Source: a virus. Taken from it: a stretch of 50,109 nt of DNA. The notes below the pieces were generated by a model. The model made no database searches and was not told the DNA's origin. It saw nothing but the letters and a program-made list of their open reading frames with translations. Below are positions 22,919-29,623 of this stretch, piece after piece. The stretch is from IMG/VR virus record IMGVR_UViG_3300028653_000022, positions 1 to 50,109 of that record. The stretch is one strand, 5' to 3'. The stretch's first letter is position 1. Each line of letters opens with the position of its first letter. A program made the position numbers and the translations under genes.

Positions 22919-23681
22919 AATCTAGCTCCTTTGCTGATGGCTATAATGATCCCGCTATGCGGGATTTAGAGACGATTTAGAGACTACTTGAGAAAAGAGA
23001 CTGTCCCTAGGCTGATGTTTAGATACTATCTAGTGATTAAATTGAGCGATATATGTAAAAGCTAGCGTGAAGGCTAGCTAGAATGTGAAGGCGAGAGTGA
23101 AGCGAGCGAAGTTTTTAAGCTAAGGTCTAAGCGAATAGCAAGAAGCGAAGGCGAGAATGATTTACGATCGAGACTGACGGCCAATTGCATAGCTGCGAGC
23201 TCGAAGCCGGGTGATGAAAGGTCAATGCTAGGCATTGAATACCCCCAAAGGATAGAGACTGGAGACTGGAGACTGAAGAGCTTAGGCGCTCTATTCTCGC
23301 GCCTATGGCCTACCTTTCACCGATAGGCCTAAGCGCGAGCTTAGAGAGTCTAAGGCTTGACGGCTTGAATTACCACTATGGAACGGCTTTGGAGAATCTG
23401 TAGGTGGCGTTTTCCACCTACTACCACTCGAGTGATAGTGCCGACTGGTAGACCTAGCTACGGCATGGTTGTACGCCGAAGACGCTAGCTACAATACTGG
23501 TTTAGGATACAACCCTTGCCAGCTTATTTCAAAGAACCGCAATCATATCCGCTAGATATGCGACTGGTAGTGAATTAGGCCGCGCCGTCACTACCAACTA
23601 GCTACGATTGCGCATCGATCGGGCTTGTAACCGATCCGCCGCATTGATAGCAAGGCGCAAGGCCTTGCTATTACTCTGCGA
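22919..23681 (-). ncRNA. Candidate large structured non-coding RNA
   Basis: A 763-base gap without a convincing frame, in a genome where most genes overlap. It contains many perfect stems: ATAGCAAGGC/GCCTTGCTAT (23647-23671), CGCAATC/GATTGCG closing a branch (23538-23612) over GGTAGTGA/TCACTACC (23566-23595) and CATATC/GATATG, the pairing of GGCA..GGTTGTA with TACAACC.TGCC (23462-23520) around a TTCG tetraloop, GTAGGTGG/CCACCTAC (23400-23421), and TAGGCGC/GCGCCTA near 23283-23306. A GGAGACT triplication lies near 23257-23277. Strand is assigned from the flanking genes. Size and setting recall GOLLD/ROOL-type ornate RNAs of phages, but I cannot confirm a family. Confidence 0.55.
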
Positions 23682-24143
23682 TTAGGCCGTGAGCTTAGAG
23701 CCTTTCTTGATTAGGATAGGCGCGGGCTTGGAAGCTTCGGCCTTGACAAGCACAGTGGACGCGGGTATGGGCGCGGTATTCTCGGACGGAGCGTCGGCGA
23801 GGGCGAGGAAGGCGAGCCATATCTTCTCGGCATTCTTGGAAAGGTGGTAGACGTGAGAGTCTTTCACGCTATTCTTGAATGCGGAGTAGAGAGCACTAAT
23901 TCCAGGCCAATTAGCATTAATATCGTCGATGCAAAGGAGATTCGCAAGCTCGCGAGAGCCCTTGCCCTTAGCGGCGTTCATGACCTTTTCGAATATGACA
24001 GCATTCTCGTTTTCGACGCGGTACGCGGTCGTGGTGTCAAAGGCCGGGCGCGCTTTTTTGGGAGTGCCGAGCGAAGCCATGACGAGAGCGACTTCGGAGG
24101 CTTCACAAGTGACTTCGATACCGTTGACATTGAGCTTTACCAT
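23682..24143 (-). CDS. Hypothetical 153-aa protein
   Basis: Starts MVKLNVNGIEVTCEASEVA (GAAGGA nine bases upstream; a start seven codons earlier is possible). A short beta-rich N-terminal segment is followed by a helical, Ala-rich body and a Lys/Ala/Pro-rich tail (KPAPILIKKGSKLTA). A 6-bp hairpin GTAGGC/GCCTAC lies just upstream. No family recognised. Confidence 0.6.
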   Translation of the reverse strand: MVKLNVNGIEVTCEASEVALVMASLGTPKKARPAFDTTTAYRVENENAVIFEKVMNAAKGKGSRELANLLCIDDINANWPGISALYSAFKNSVKDSHVYHLSKNAEKIWLAFLALADAPSENTAPIPASTVLVKAEASKPAPILIKKGSKLTA

Positions 24144-24211
24144 GATACGATCCTTCGTAGGCATTGCCTACTCTTTGCAATATATCCTGGCCATACGGCC
24201 GGATTATCTAA

Positions 24212-24457
24212 CTACCTAGCGAGAGTATAGATATGCATGATTCTTTCCATAGCTAACATCTCGTCTATGTTACATACGTAATTGCGATCGCTGAATACGC
24301 GATTCGCGGCGGCGTTGCCCTGGTCTATTGCTACGTCGTCATATTGATTAGTAGTAGGGCTGGAGTCGTGAATATGAGCATAGGTAATCTCATATGCGGC
24401 GCTAGCTTCGCAACAGATAGCGTTAATCTCGAGCGCCCTTGCTAATGACATGTCCAT
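24212..24457 (-). CDS. Small 81-aa protein, first gene of the leftward operon
   Basis: Starts MDMSLARALEINAICCEASA with CGGAGGAAAATC upstream. Helical, with paired Cys in the first helix. As the gene nearest the divergent control region it is likely expressed early. Function unknown. Confidence 0.6.
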   Translation of the reverse strand: MDMSLARALEINAICCEASAAYEITYAHIHDSSPTTNQYDDVAIDQGNAAANRVFSDRNYVCNIDEMLAMERIMHIYTLAR

Positions 24458-25660
24458 GATTTTCCTCCGTGGCGATTTTCGGCCGCCAAAAAAGACATTG
24501 CAAGCAGCGGGCCAAAGGGGGCAATTCACAGGTTATGCACAAGTGATAGAAAGATAAGGGAAGAGGTTAGGAAAATGTAATAAAGATGGATAAAGACTAA
24601 GGAAAAGAGGGAAGTGGTAGAAAAGCAATTTGAGTGAAAAGAGAAATAAAAAATAGTTACTAACAGGATATGCACAGAAGGCAGGAAATAGACGATTGTG
24701 TCAAATAGAGACAATTTGAGAAAATGAGGCGAAAATGCGGAGAAAAATGACACAATATGCAAAAAAAGGCATGAAAAATGGGGTATTTTGACGCAAGTGG
24801 CTAGAATAGAGGACGAGTAAGTGATTATGATAGAAGGAAATAGCATTGTGGATAGGGAATAATGGATATTTATGCAAAGGGAATGATAGATTTATGCAAA
24901 TTAGTGCCATTCTCTTACCATTAGTTGTCACATTAGTTGATAGTTTTTGCTATGTAAGTGATTATGAGAGAAGGAATAGACGGAATATACAGTCTAGCAT
25001 TAGTTAAATTCACTAACTAATGTATGCATGGTAGCATGGTATAGGGGATGAAAATGTTATAAGGATATAATTTTGTTATATGTTTATAAGCTTTTTTATA
25101 ACATAAGTATAACAATTGCCTTAAAAAACTATATTTTTATAACAACTACTTTTCACCACTTCTAACTAATTAACTAACGCTTTAGACTAAATATATACTA
25201 AATATATACTACATATATACTTACATACACTTTTTTACTAACTAATCTAGTAACTAATGATGAGATAATGAGATAAAGCCACATGTGTTATGAATTGATA
25301 ACAAGCAAGGCTAGCAATGCTTTGACATTTAGGCGCAATTTGTCATAAAGAGACGACCGTCCATAGGTGTCGAGCATTGTACTCTCTTATATGCAATTTT
25401 TACCATATACCCATGATCGCTTGATCCTATGGCATACGTAACACAAATATAACTAAAGGATACTCAAATTGATTACAATTTAATAACCACTTCGCATCAG
25501 GCAAAAATGGGATACGGCTACCTCGCACCCAATGTATGCATCTCCCAAAATCGAGCCATTTTTCAGAAGTAACACTTTTGTCTCCAGTCATCTCTCCTCA
25601 GTCTGTATCTTAGCATGCAAACGTCTTCTCAATTTCTCAAGCCTAAAGCTCTTATCATCC
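24458..25660. other. AT-rich divergent control region, probable replication origin
   Basis: About 1.2 kb with no credible gene, between the leftward and rightward gene blocks. TTATGCACA (24533-24541) matches the DnaA-box form TTATNCACA; ATATGCACA (24668-24676) and TGTGGATAG (24847-24855, reverse orientation) are one-mismatch copies. The motif ATTAGT/ACTAAT recurs at least eight times between 24900 and 25260. GTAAGTGATTATGA.AGAAGGA occurs at 24817 and 24954, TTTATGCAAA occurs twice, and GTTATAA/TTATAAC steps cluster near 25060-25150. A TTGACA at 25322 has only a poor -10 partner. Promoters for both directions probably lie here but are not resolved. Confidence 0.55.
25186..25218. repeat. Three tandem 11-bp units (ACTAAATATAT type)
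   Basis: ACTAAATATAT, ACTAAATATAT, ACTACATATAT in direct tandem, followed by a degenerate fourth unit. Located in the AT-rich control region; candidate iteron or DNA-unwinding element. Confidence 0.6.
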
Positions 25661-25781
25661 GATAATTCTATATGACCTTACTCTTTTCCAAAGACTGTCT
25701 CTGTTCAGACTCAAGCGAAAGCTGTCTTCCCAAGCCCATCTTCTCCTGCTCTCCGCCTTCATTTCTCAAGCCTAAAGCTCT
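25632..25781. repeat. 21-bp direct repeat pair upstream of the small-terminase gene
   Basis: ATTTCTCAAGCCTAAAGCTC followed by T occurs at 25632-25652 and again at 25761-25781, with a further ATC shared after one mismatch. The copies are 129 bases apart, just before the packaging genes. They could mark a pac/cos-type or regulatory site, or be a recent local duplication. Confidence 0.65.
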
Positions 25782-25911
25782 CATCTCGATCTCGCTCTCC
25801 TGCCCAATCTGCGGCAAGCCCTGGAAATCCGTCGTCGTCGTCGCCGTCGTTTCTTCCGAAGCTTCTCGCTTCTCGCGCTTTTCCTCTAGCTCTGAGGAAG
25901 TGGAAACGTGA
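25672..25911 (+). CDS. Possible small zinc-binding protein (79 aa)
   Basis: An open frame whose stop overlaps the GTG of the terminase small-subunit candidate (GTGA). It contains CPICGKPW, a zinc-knuckle-like half site, but is otherwise Ser/Pro-rich and has no ribosome site. It also spans one copy of the 21-bp repeat. It may be real because of the coupling, or a chance frame in pyrimidine-rich DNA. Confidence 0.3.
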   Translation: MTLLFSKDCLCSDSSESCLPKPIFSCSPPSFLKPKALISISLSCPICGKPWKSVVVVAVVSSEASRFSRFSSSSEEVET

Positions 25912-26381
25912 AACGTCTCGACGAGTACGAAATAGAAGAGCTGGCAGAACTCGCAGATAGCGACTTCCAAGGCACGGTTCAATCCGAAGCTCGCACCCTC
26001 GTTCCCGATGCCTTCGACACCTATCGCGAAGTCATGGCTTCAAGCCCAGACGATCAAGCAAGGCTTAAAGCAGCGGATAAGGTTATCTCTCTAGCCGGTT
26101 TTGAAGAGAAGCAATCAGCTCTCAATTCGTCAATCAGCGAAGAAGTCTTCAAGATGGCTCTAGCCGGTCTCGGCCAGCTCGCCGGAATTGCTCGGGTCTC
26201 TTCAAACGTCGAGGCTATCCTTCGAAACGTAACTCCAGCGGCAAGCGATCCTAGAGCCGTAGTCGCTCTACCTTCTCCGTCAGTCGATGACTCTCCACTC
26301 AATCGCAAGCTTCCCGACGAGAATGAAGAAGTGGCTACGATTCTTCAGAAGGAACGGTATGAAATCCGAAATCCAGAGTAG
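25908..26381 (+). CDS. Terminase small subunit candidate
   Basis: A 157-residue acidic, helical protein starting at a GTG (MKRLDEYEIEELAELADSDF). The segment RLKAADKVISLAGFEEKQ resembles the second helix-turn region of many small terminases, which bind the packaging initiation site. It lies at the head of the rightward operon, with holin- and spanin-type genes and the large terminase following, as in T7-like phages. The assignment rests on position and a weak motif. Confidence 0.5.
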   Translation: MKRLDEYEIEELAELADSDFQGTVQSEARTLVPDAFDTYREVMASSPDDQARLKAADKVISLAGFEEKQSALNSSISEEVFKMALAGLGQLAGIARVSSNVEAILRNVTPAASDPRAVVALPSPSVDDSPLNRKLPDENEEVATILQKERYEIRNPE

Positions 26382-26577
26382 CGATCGCGGAGCGATTGAC
26401 CATCTAGCGTCACGAGACTCGACTCTAGCTTCATTTCAGCCCTTGGAAATCTCCAACCTTCCTAAAGAAAATGAGCAGTTTACAGATGAAGGATTTAAGC
26501 GTAAACTTAAAGTATCGTTAGACAAAGCTAAGGCTAAAGCTAAAGCAAGCGAAGCCAAGACAAGGAGAAAGCAATGA
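26359..26577 (+). CDS. Hypothetical 72-aa protein with Lys/Ala-rich tail
   Basis: Starts MKSEIQSSDRGAIDHLASRD with AAGGAA four bases upstream, overlapping the end of the preceding gene by 23 bases. Its TGA overlaps the ATG of the holin candidate. The tail KAKAKAKASEAKTRRKQ is strongly basic. Function unknown. Confidence 0.5.
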   Translation: MKSEIQSSDRGAIDHLASRDSTLASFQPLEISNLPKENEQFTDEGFKRKLKVSLDKAKAKAKASEAKTRRKQ

Positions 26578-26855
26578 AGTGGTACCAGAAGTTTTGGATT
26601 TGGTTGAAAGCCGTCACCTCTCATCTCGTTAAGTTCATCGCAGACTTGCTCACGAACGATAAGGGCTGGGCCGACGTGAACAAGATTCTTGGAATCCTCT
26701 TCGCCCTAACTGGCCTGCTTGCCGTAATCCGCCCTTCGAATCCCATTCCCTTCGGCACCTTCGTCGCGATCGAGACGGCCGCGAGCGCCTTCTTAGGAAT
26801 CAGCCTCGTCGGAAATGCTCAAGTAGCGAAGTCAAGCGAACCTCCTAGGTACTAG
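26574..26855 (+). CDS. Holin candidate
   Basis: A 93-residue protein with a basic, amphipathic N-terminus (MKWYQKFWIWLKAVTSHLVK) and two hydrophobic segments (ILGILFALTGLLAVI and FVAIETAASAFLGISLVG) separated by a Pro/Asn turn. Size, topology and position next to spanin-like genes and before the large terminase match class II holins of T7-like phages. It would permeabilise the inner membrane at lysis. Confidence 0.6.
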   Translation: MKWYQKFWIWLKAVTSHLVKFIADLLTNDKGWADVNKILGILFALTGLLAVIRPSNPIPFGTFVAIETAASAFLGISLVGNAQVAKSSEPPRY

Positions 26856-26857
26856 GT

Positions 26858-27382
26858 ATGAAGCGATGGGAAAGCCCATTCCCTTATGGATTAAGGTCGT
26901 CTCTTTGCTTCTTGCTTGCCTGCTGTTTTTCGCTATTGGCACCTATGTGGGTCGGATCGCAAACAACGCCGACCTCGCCCGAGCCACCGCTCAGCTGGAC
27001 AAGCTCCGATCTGACGACGATGCCCTCCTGGGACGACTTGGAACAAGCCTCGGCAACGCTCTCGCAGAAAGCGACCGACTTGCTCGGGCAGGCGCAGGAC
27101 TTGAACAGTCAGCTCGCGCAGTTGCAGTCCTCGCTAACGGACTCCACGACGCTATTAGCTCAATCGCTCGCTATGAGAAAGCAAGAGGCAATTCTATCGG
27201 ATCGAATACTCCAGACCAAGCTAAATGAGAATAGCTATTGGAGAGACGCGGCGATTCTGGCTAGCTCGGTTGCGATTGGAACTCTCGCTGATAGCTATAC
27301 TGGGGCCCTATGGAGCACAGGAGTCGGCCTCATTCTCATAACTACCGATCAAGTGTTTAGATTCTTCAAGATATGGAGGTAG
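26858..27382 (+). CDS. Spanin-like membrane/coiled-coil protein
   Basis: A 174-residue protein: a hydrophobic signal with a lipobox-like LLAC (about residues 18-22), a Pro/Thr-rich linker (TTPTSPEPP), a coiled coil (residues 65-125) and a C-terminal hydrophobic segment (DAAILASSVAIGTLAD..STGVGLILI). It could be an outer-membrane-anchored or two-ended spanin that disrupts the outer membrane. Another frame beginning eight bases downstream encodes a second membrane coiled-coil protein. Confidence 0.5.
   Translation: MKRWESPFPYGLRSSLCFLLACCFSLLAPMWVGSQTTPTSPEPPLSWTSSDLTTMPSWDDLEQASATLSQKATDLLGQAQDLNSQLAQLQSSLTDSTTLLAQSLAMRKQEAILSDRILQTKLNENSYWRDAAILASSVAIGTLADSYTGALWSTGVGLILITTDQVFRFFKIWR
26866..27228 (+). 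CDS. Rz-like inner-membrane spanin candidate, nested in another frame
   Basis: A 120-residue protein with an N-terminal transmembrane anchor (IKVVSLLLACLLFFAIGTYVG) and a long helical periplasmic part (LARATAQLDKLRSDDDALLG onward), the classic i-spanin layout. It is wholly contained in the gene at 26858-27382 in a different frame. Nested spanin genes are known, but here both frames look like membrane coiled-coil proteins and neither has a strong ribosome site. Confidence 0.45.
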   Translation: MGKPIPLWIKVVSLLLACLLFFAIGTYVGRIANNADLARATAQLDKLRSDDDALLGRLGTSLGNALAESDRLARAGAGLEQSARAVAVLANGLHDAISSIARYEKARGNSIGSNTPDQAK

Positions 27383-27386
27383 GACT

Positions 27387-27539
27387 ATGCCGGAAGAGGA
27401 AGTGGAGAGCGTAGATAGCTCAGGCAATGTCAATGAGCAAGAAGTTCAAGTGGCAAACAACGACCCGAGTCTAACTGCCCCGAACGGCGTGCCCTATCCA
27501 ACTGCCGCACCGGGAATCGGAGATGTAAAAAAGTGGTAA
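27387..27539 (+). CDS. Small acidic protein (50 aa)
   Basis: Starts MPEEEVESVDSSGNVNEQEV with GGAGG eight bases upstream and ends in VKKW. Acidic N-terminus and Pro-rich C-terminus, probably disordered. It overlaps the GTG of the next gene by seven bases. Function unknown. Confidence 0.55.
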   Translation: MPEEEVESVDSSGNVNEQEVQVANNDPSLTAPNGVPYPTAAPGIGDVKKW

Positions 27540-27808
27540 AAGACATTTCGCCCGATGCTTATTCCTTGGTAATTAATGCCTTGATGATATCGGGCGTGAG
27601 AAAGGCAACTAAGTATCTCAGCAGTGACTTTGTTATTCATGCGACATGGCGGTTTAAGCCTAGGGAAAACGCTAAAAGGCGCGAGATTGTCGTTACGTTT
27701 GGAGCGCCAAACTATGATGACAAGAGCTATATTCGTCGCGTGAAGCGATCTGGCGAAACATTTCCAATCACGAATATACGGTTGATAAAATGGCAAAAAA
27801 AGAAATAG
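27533..27808 (+). CDS. Hypothetical 91-aa protein
   Basis: GTG start inside the end of the 50-aa gene (GGAG eleven bases upstream). Basic alpha/beta protein (HATWRFKPRENAKRREIVVT, then IRLIKWQKKK). No family recognised; position just before the large terminase. Confidence 0.5.
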   Translation: MVKDISPDAYSLVINALMISGVRKATKYLSSDFVIHATWRFKPRENAKRREIVVTFGAPNYDDKSYIRRVKRSGETFPITNIRLIKWQKKK

Positions 27809-27819
27809 GATCAGTCTGA

Positions 27820-29613
27820 TTGAAAACGTATAAACGAATCGCGAATGACGATGGGAGCATCACGACCTTCGAGATTCCGAAGCATTTCGCGATTAGGCCG
27901 CATAGGGAAGCCCCGGATTTTCCCAATTTCTCAGTATCTCAAGCGAGAATAGTCGATCTTTTCGCTGATATCTCGAGTGCTCATCCAACCACGGATATAA
28001 AATCGACGCTAGACTTAATGCGACAAGCAGGATTGGTCAATCTGTGGTTCTTTCTCAAGGTAATCGCTGGAGCGTATGGTCCGTACTCTGATTTAGATGA
28101 TGAACTGAATCTCGATATGTGCAACTGGAGACAATCGGACTCATGCATGGCACCTGGAGCGAGGTTTATCGCGCTCATGCCTCGAGGTTTTAGGAAATCT
28201 ACGGTGTTTACGCACGGCGCGCTCGCATGGATAGTCACGAGAGACGGAGAGAGGAGGATTAGACTCGTCAACGCGATCATTTCACGCGCGGAAGATTTCA
28301 AGCATCTAGTTCAGAGAACGGTTGACTCGAATCCGCTGTATAAAGTGCTTTATGGCGATGGTTGGACGATGCCTGATGGCGAGATAATTCCTTCTCGCGT
28401 TCCGATGCCTAATGCGAAGAACTGGAACGAAGAAACGATGATAATGCCTACGAGGATTAAGTTCGCGCCTGAGCCTACGATTAAGTCAGCTGGAGTGACA
28501 GGTTCCGGCGAAGGCGATCACCATACGGATATCTCGATCGACGATCCGATCGGACTCGATGCGATAGATTGGCAGTATCAAGCGACGACCATGATGGAGA
28601 ATGCGAAAAAATGGATGAACACGAACCTAACCGCGCTTCTCATCACGCCAAAGCAAGACCGAATAGGAATCGTCGGGACGAGGTACGCACAGGACGATTG
28701 CTATGCGCCGTTTGTTTTAGATGCAAAAGAGGTTGTGGGAGTTATAGACGAGGATACGGTGCCGATTCCTGGCGGTTCATGGAGCGTTTACTATCGACTG
28801 GTGCAAGAAGAAGGCCAGATGATAGCGCCGAATATCATCGATGAGGGACAGCTGGCGAAGATGGACGCTTGGACAGCTGCGTTGCAATATTGGAATAAGC
28901 CGAAGAAGTCTGGACTGAATGAGTTTACGAAGTATGTAGTCAAACCGTGTCGCTTGTTTCATGATACAGCTAGCAATCTAGTTCTCATTTCATTTCGAGA
29001 CGAGATGACAGATAGCATTAAGACGCTTAACGCAGCTACGCTTACTGGAGTCATATCAACTGATGCTGCGTCTACGGATAGAGGGATAAGCGTGCTCACG
29101 TCGAGAACTTCGATTGGAGTGCATTTCATGGACGATCAGAATAGAGACTTTCGAGTCTGGAGTAGAGTCGGATATTTCTCTATGGATCAGGTGTTCGACG
29201 CGATATTTGAAGCGTGGAAAGCTTTTCCAGGATTGCTTCAAGGAACGCTGTTCGAGACTAATGCGATGCAGAAGGGATTGTATCAGCTTCTTGACAAGGA
29301 ACAGGATCGGAGGAAAATATTCATTAGCTTGAAGGAAGCTCCAGCGAAGGGAGATAAGCTTGCGAGAATTAGAGCCGTCGTCGGATGGTTCTTCGCGCAA
29401 GGGCTTATCTATTCCACTCCGGAGGCTTCGATTGATTTTCAACAGGAAAAAGATAGCTTTCCATCGAGACACTTAGACGTGCTCGATGAGACGGAAAAAG
29501 CTCTTTCGTATATGAAGAGACCTGCGAATGTCGAAGAGATTATGCTCGCTGAAGAAGCCGAGAACGAGCACATGATGGAAGTAGTCGAGTACGATAATGC
29601 ATTCGGTTACTAA
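27820..29613 (+). CDS. terL: Terminase large subunit
   Basis: A 597-residue packaging motor. The ATPase P-loop is PRGFRKST (residues 121-128) and Walker B is DISIDDP (237-243). The RNase H-like nuclease has Asp415 (ISTDAAST), Glu479 (LFETN) and an Asp near 552-555 (RHLDVLDE). It couples ATP hydrolysis to DNA translocation through the portal and cuts the concatemer. The start is a TTG at 27820 with AGGA upstream. The frame overlaps no neighbour, and the portal start follows ten bases after its stop. Confidence 0.92.
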   Translation: MKTYKRIANDDGSITTFEIPKHFAIRPHREAPDFPNFSVSQARIVDLFADISSAHPTTDIKSTLDLMRQAGLVNLWFFLKVIAGAYGPYSDLDDELNLDMCNWRQSDSCMAPGARFIALMPRGFRKSTVFTHGALAWIVTRDGERRIRLVNAIISRAEDFKHLVQRTVDSNPLYKVLYGDGWTMPDGEIIPSRVPMPNAKNWNEETMIMPTRIKFAPEPTIKSAGVTGSGEGDHHTDISIDDPIGLDAIDWQYQATTMMENAKKWMNTNLTALLITPKQDRIGIVGTRYAQDDCYAPFVLDAKEVVGVIDEDTVPIPGGSWSVYYRLVQEEGQMIAPNIIDEGQLAKMDAWTAALQYWNKPKKSGLNEFTKYVVKPCRLFHDTASNLVLISFRDEMTDSIKTLNAATLTGVISTDAASTDRGISVLTSRTSIGVHFMDDQNRDFRVWSRVGYFSMDQVFDAIFEAWKAFPGLLQGTLFETNAMQKGLYQLLDKEQDRRKIFISLKEAPAKGDKLARIRAVVGWFFAQGLIYSTPEASIDFQQEKDSFPSRHLDVLDETEKALSYMKRPANVEEIMLAEEAENEHMMEVVEYDNAFGY

Positions 29614-29623
29614 GGAGAAAGCG

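Noticed and set aside
4101-24457. A cas operon or anti-CRISPR-associated (aca) regulator beside the CRISPR repeat
   Set aside because: No Cas3, Cas5, Cas7, Cas8 or Cas1/2-like protein is visible, and the only HTH protein lies over 12 kb away at the end of the operon.
24526-24846. A 106-codon minus-strand frame rich in Phe, Ser and Leu
   Set aside because: It reflects the purine-rich, AT-rich bias of the control region, has no ribosome site, and overlaps repeats and DnaA-box-like sites.
24458-25660. A phage single-subunit RNA polymerase or its promoters
   Set aside because: No T7-type polymerase gene is in the window and I could not find a repeated promoter-like 20-mer before the structural genes.
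25668-25982. A 104-codon minus-strand frame opposite the 25.7-25.9 kb region
   Set aside because: It is antisense to the start of the terminase small-subunit candidate, low-complexity (Glu/Lys/Thr runs) and without a start signal.
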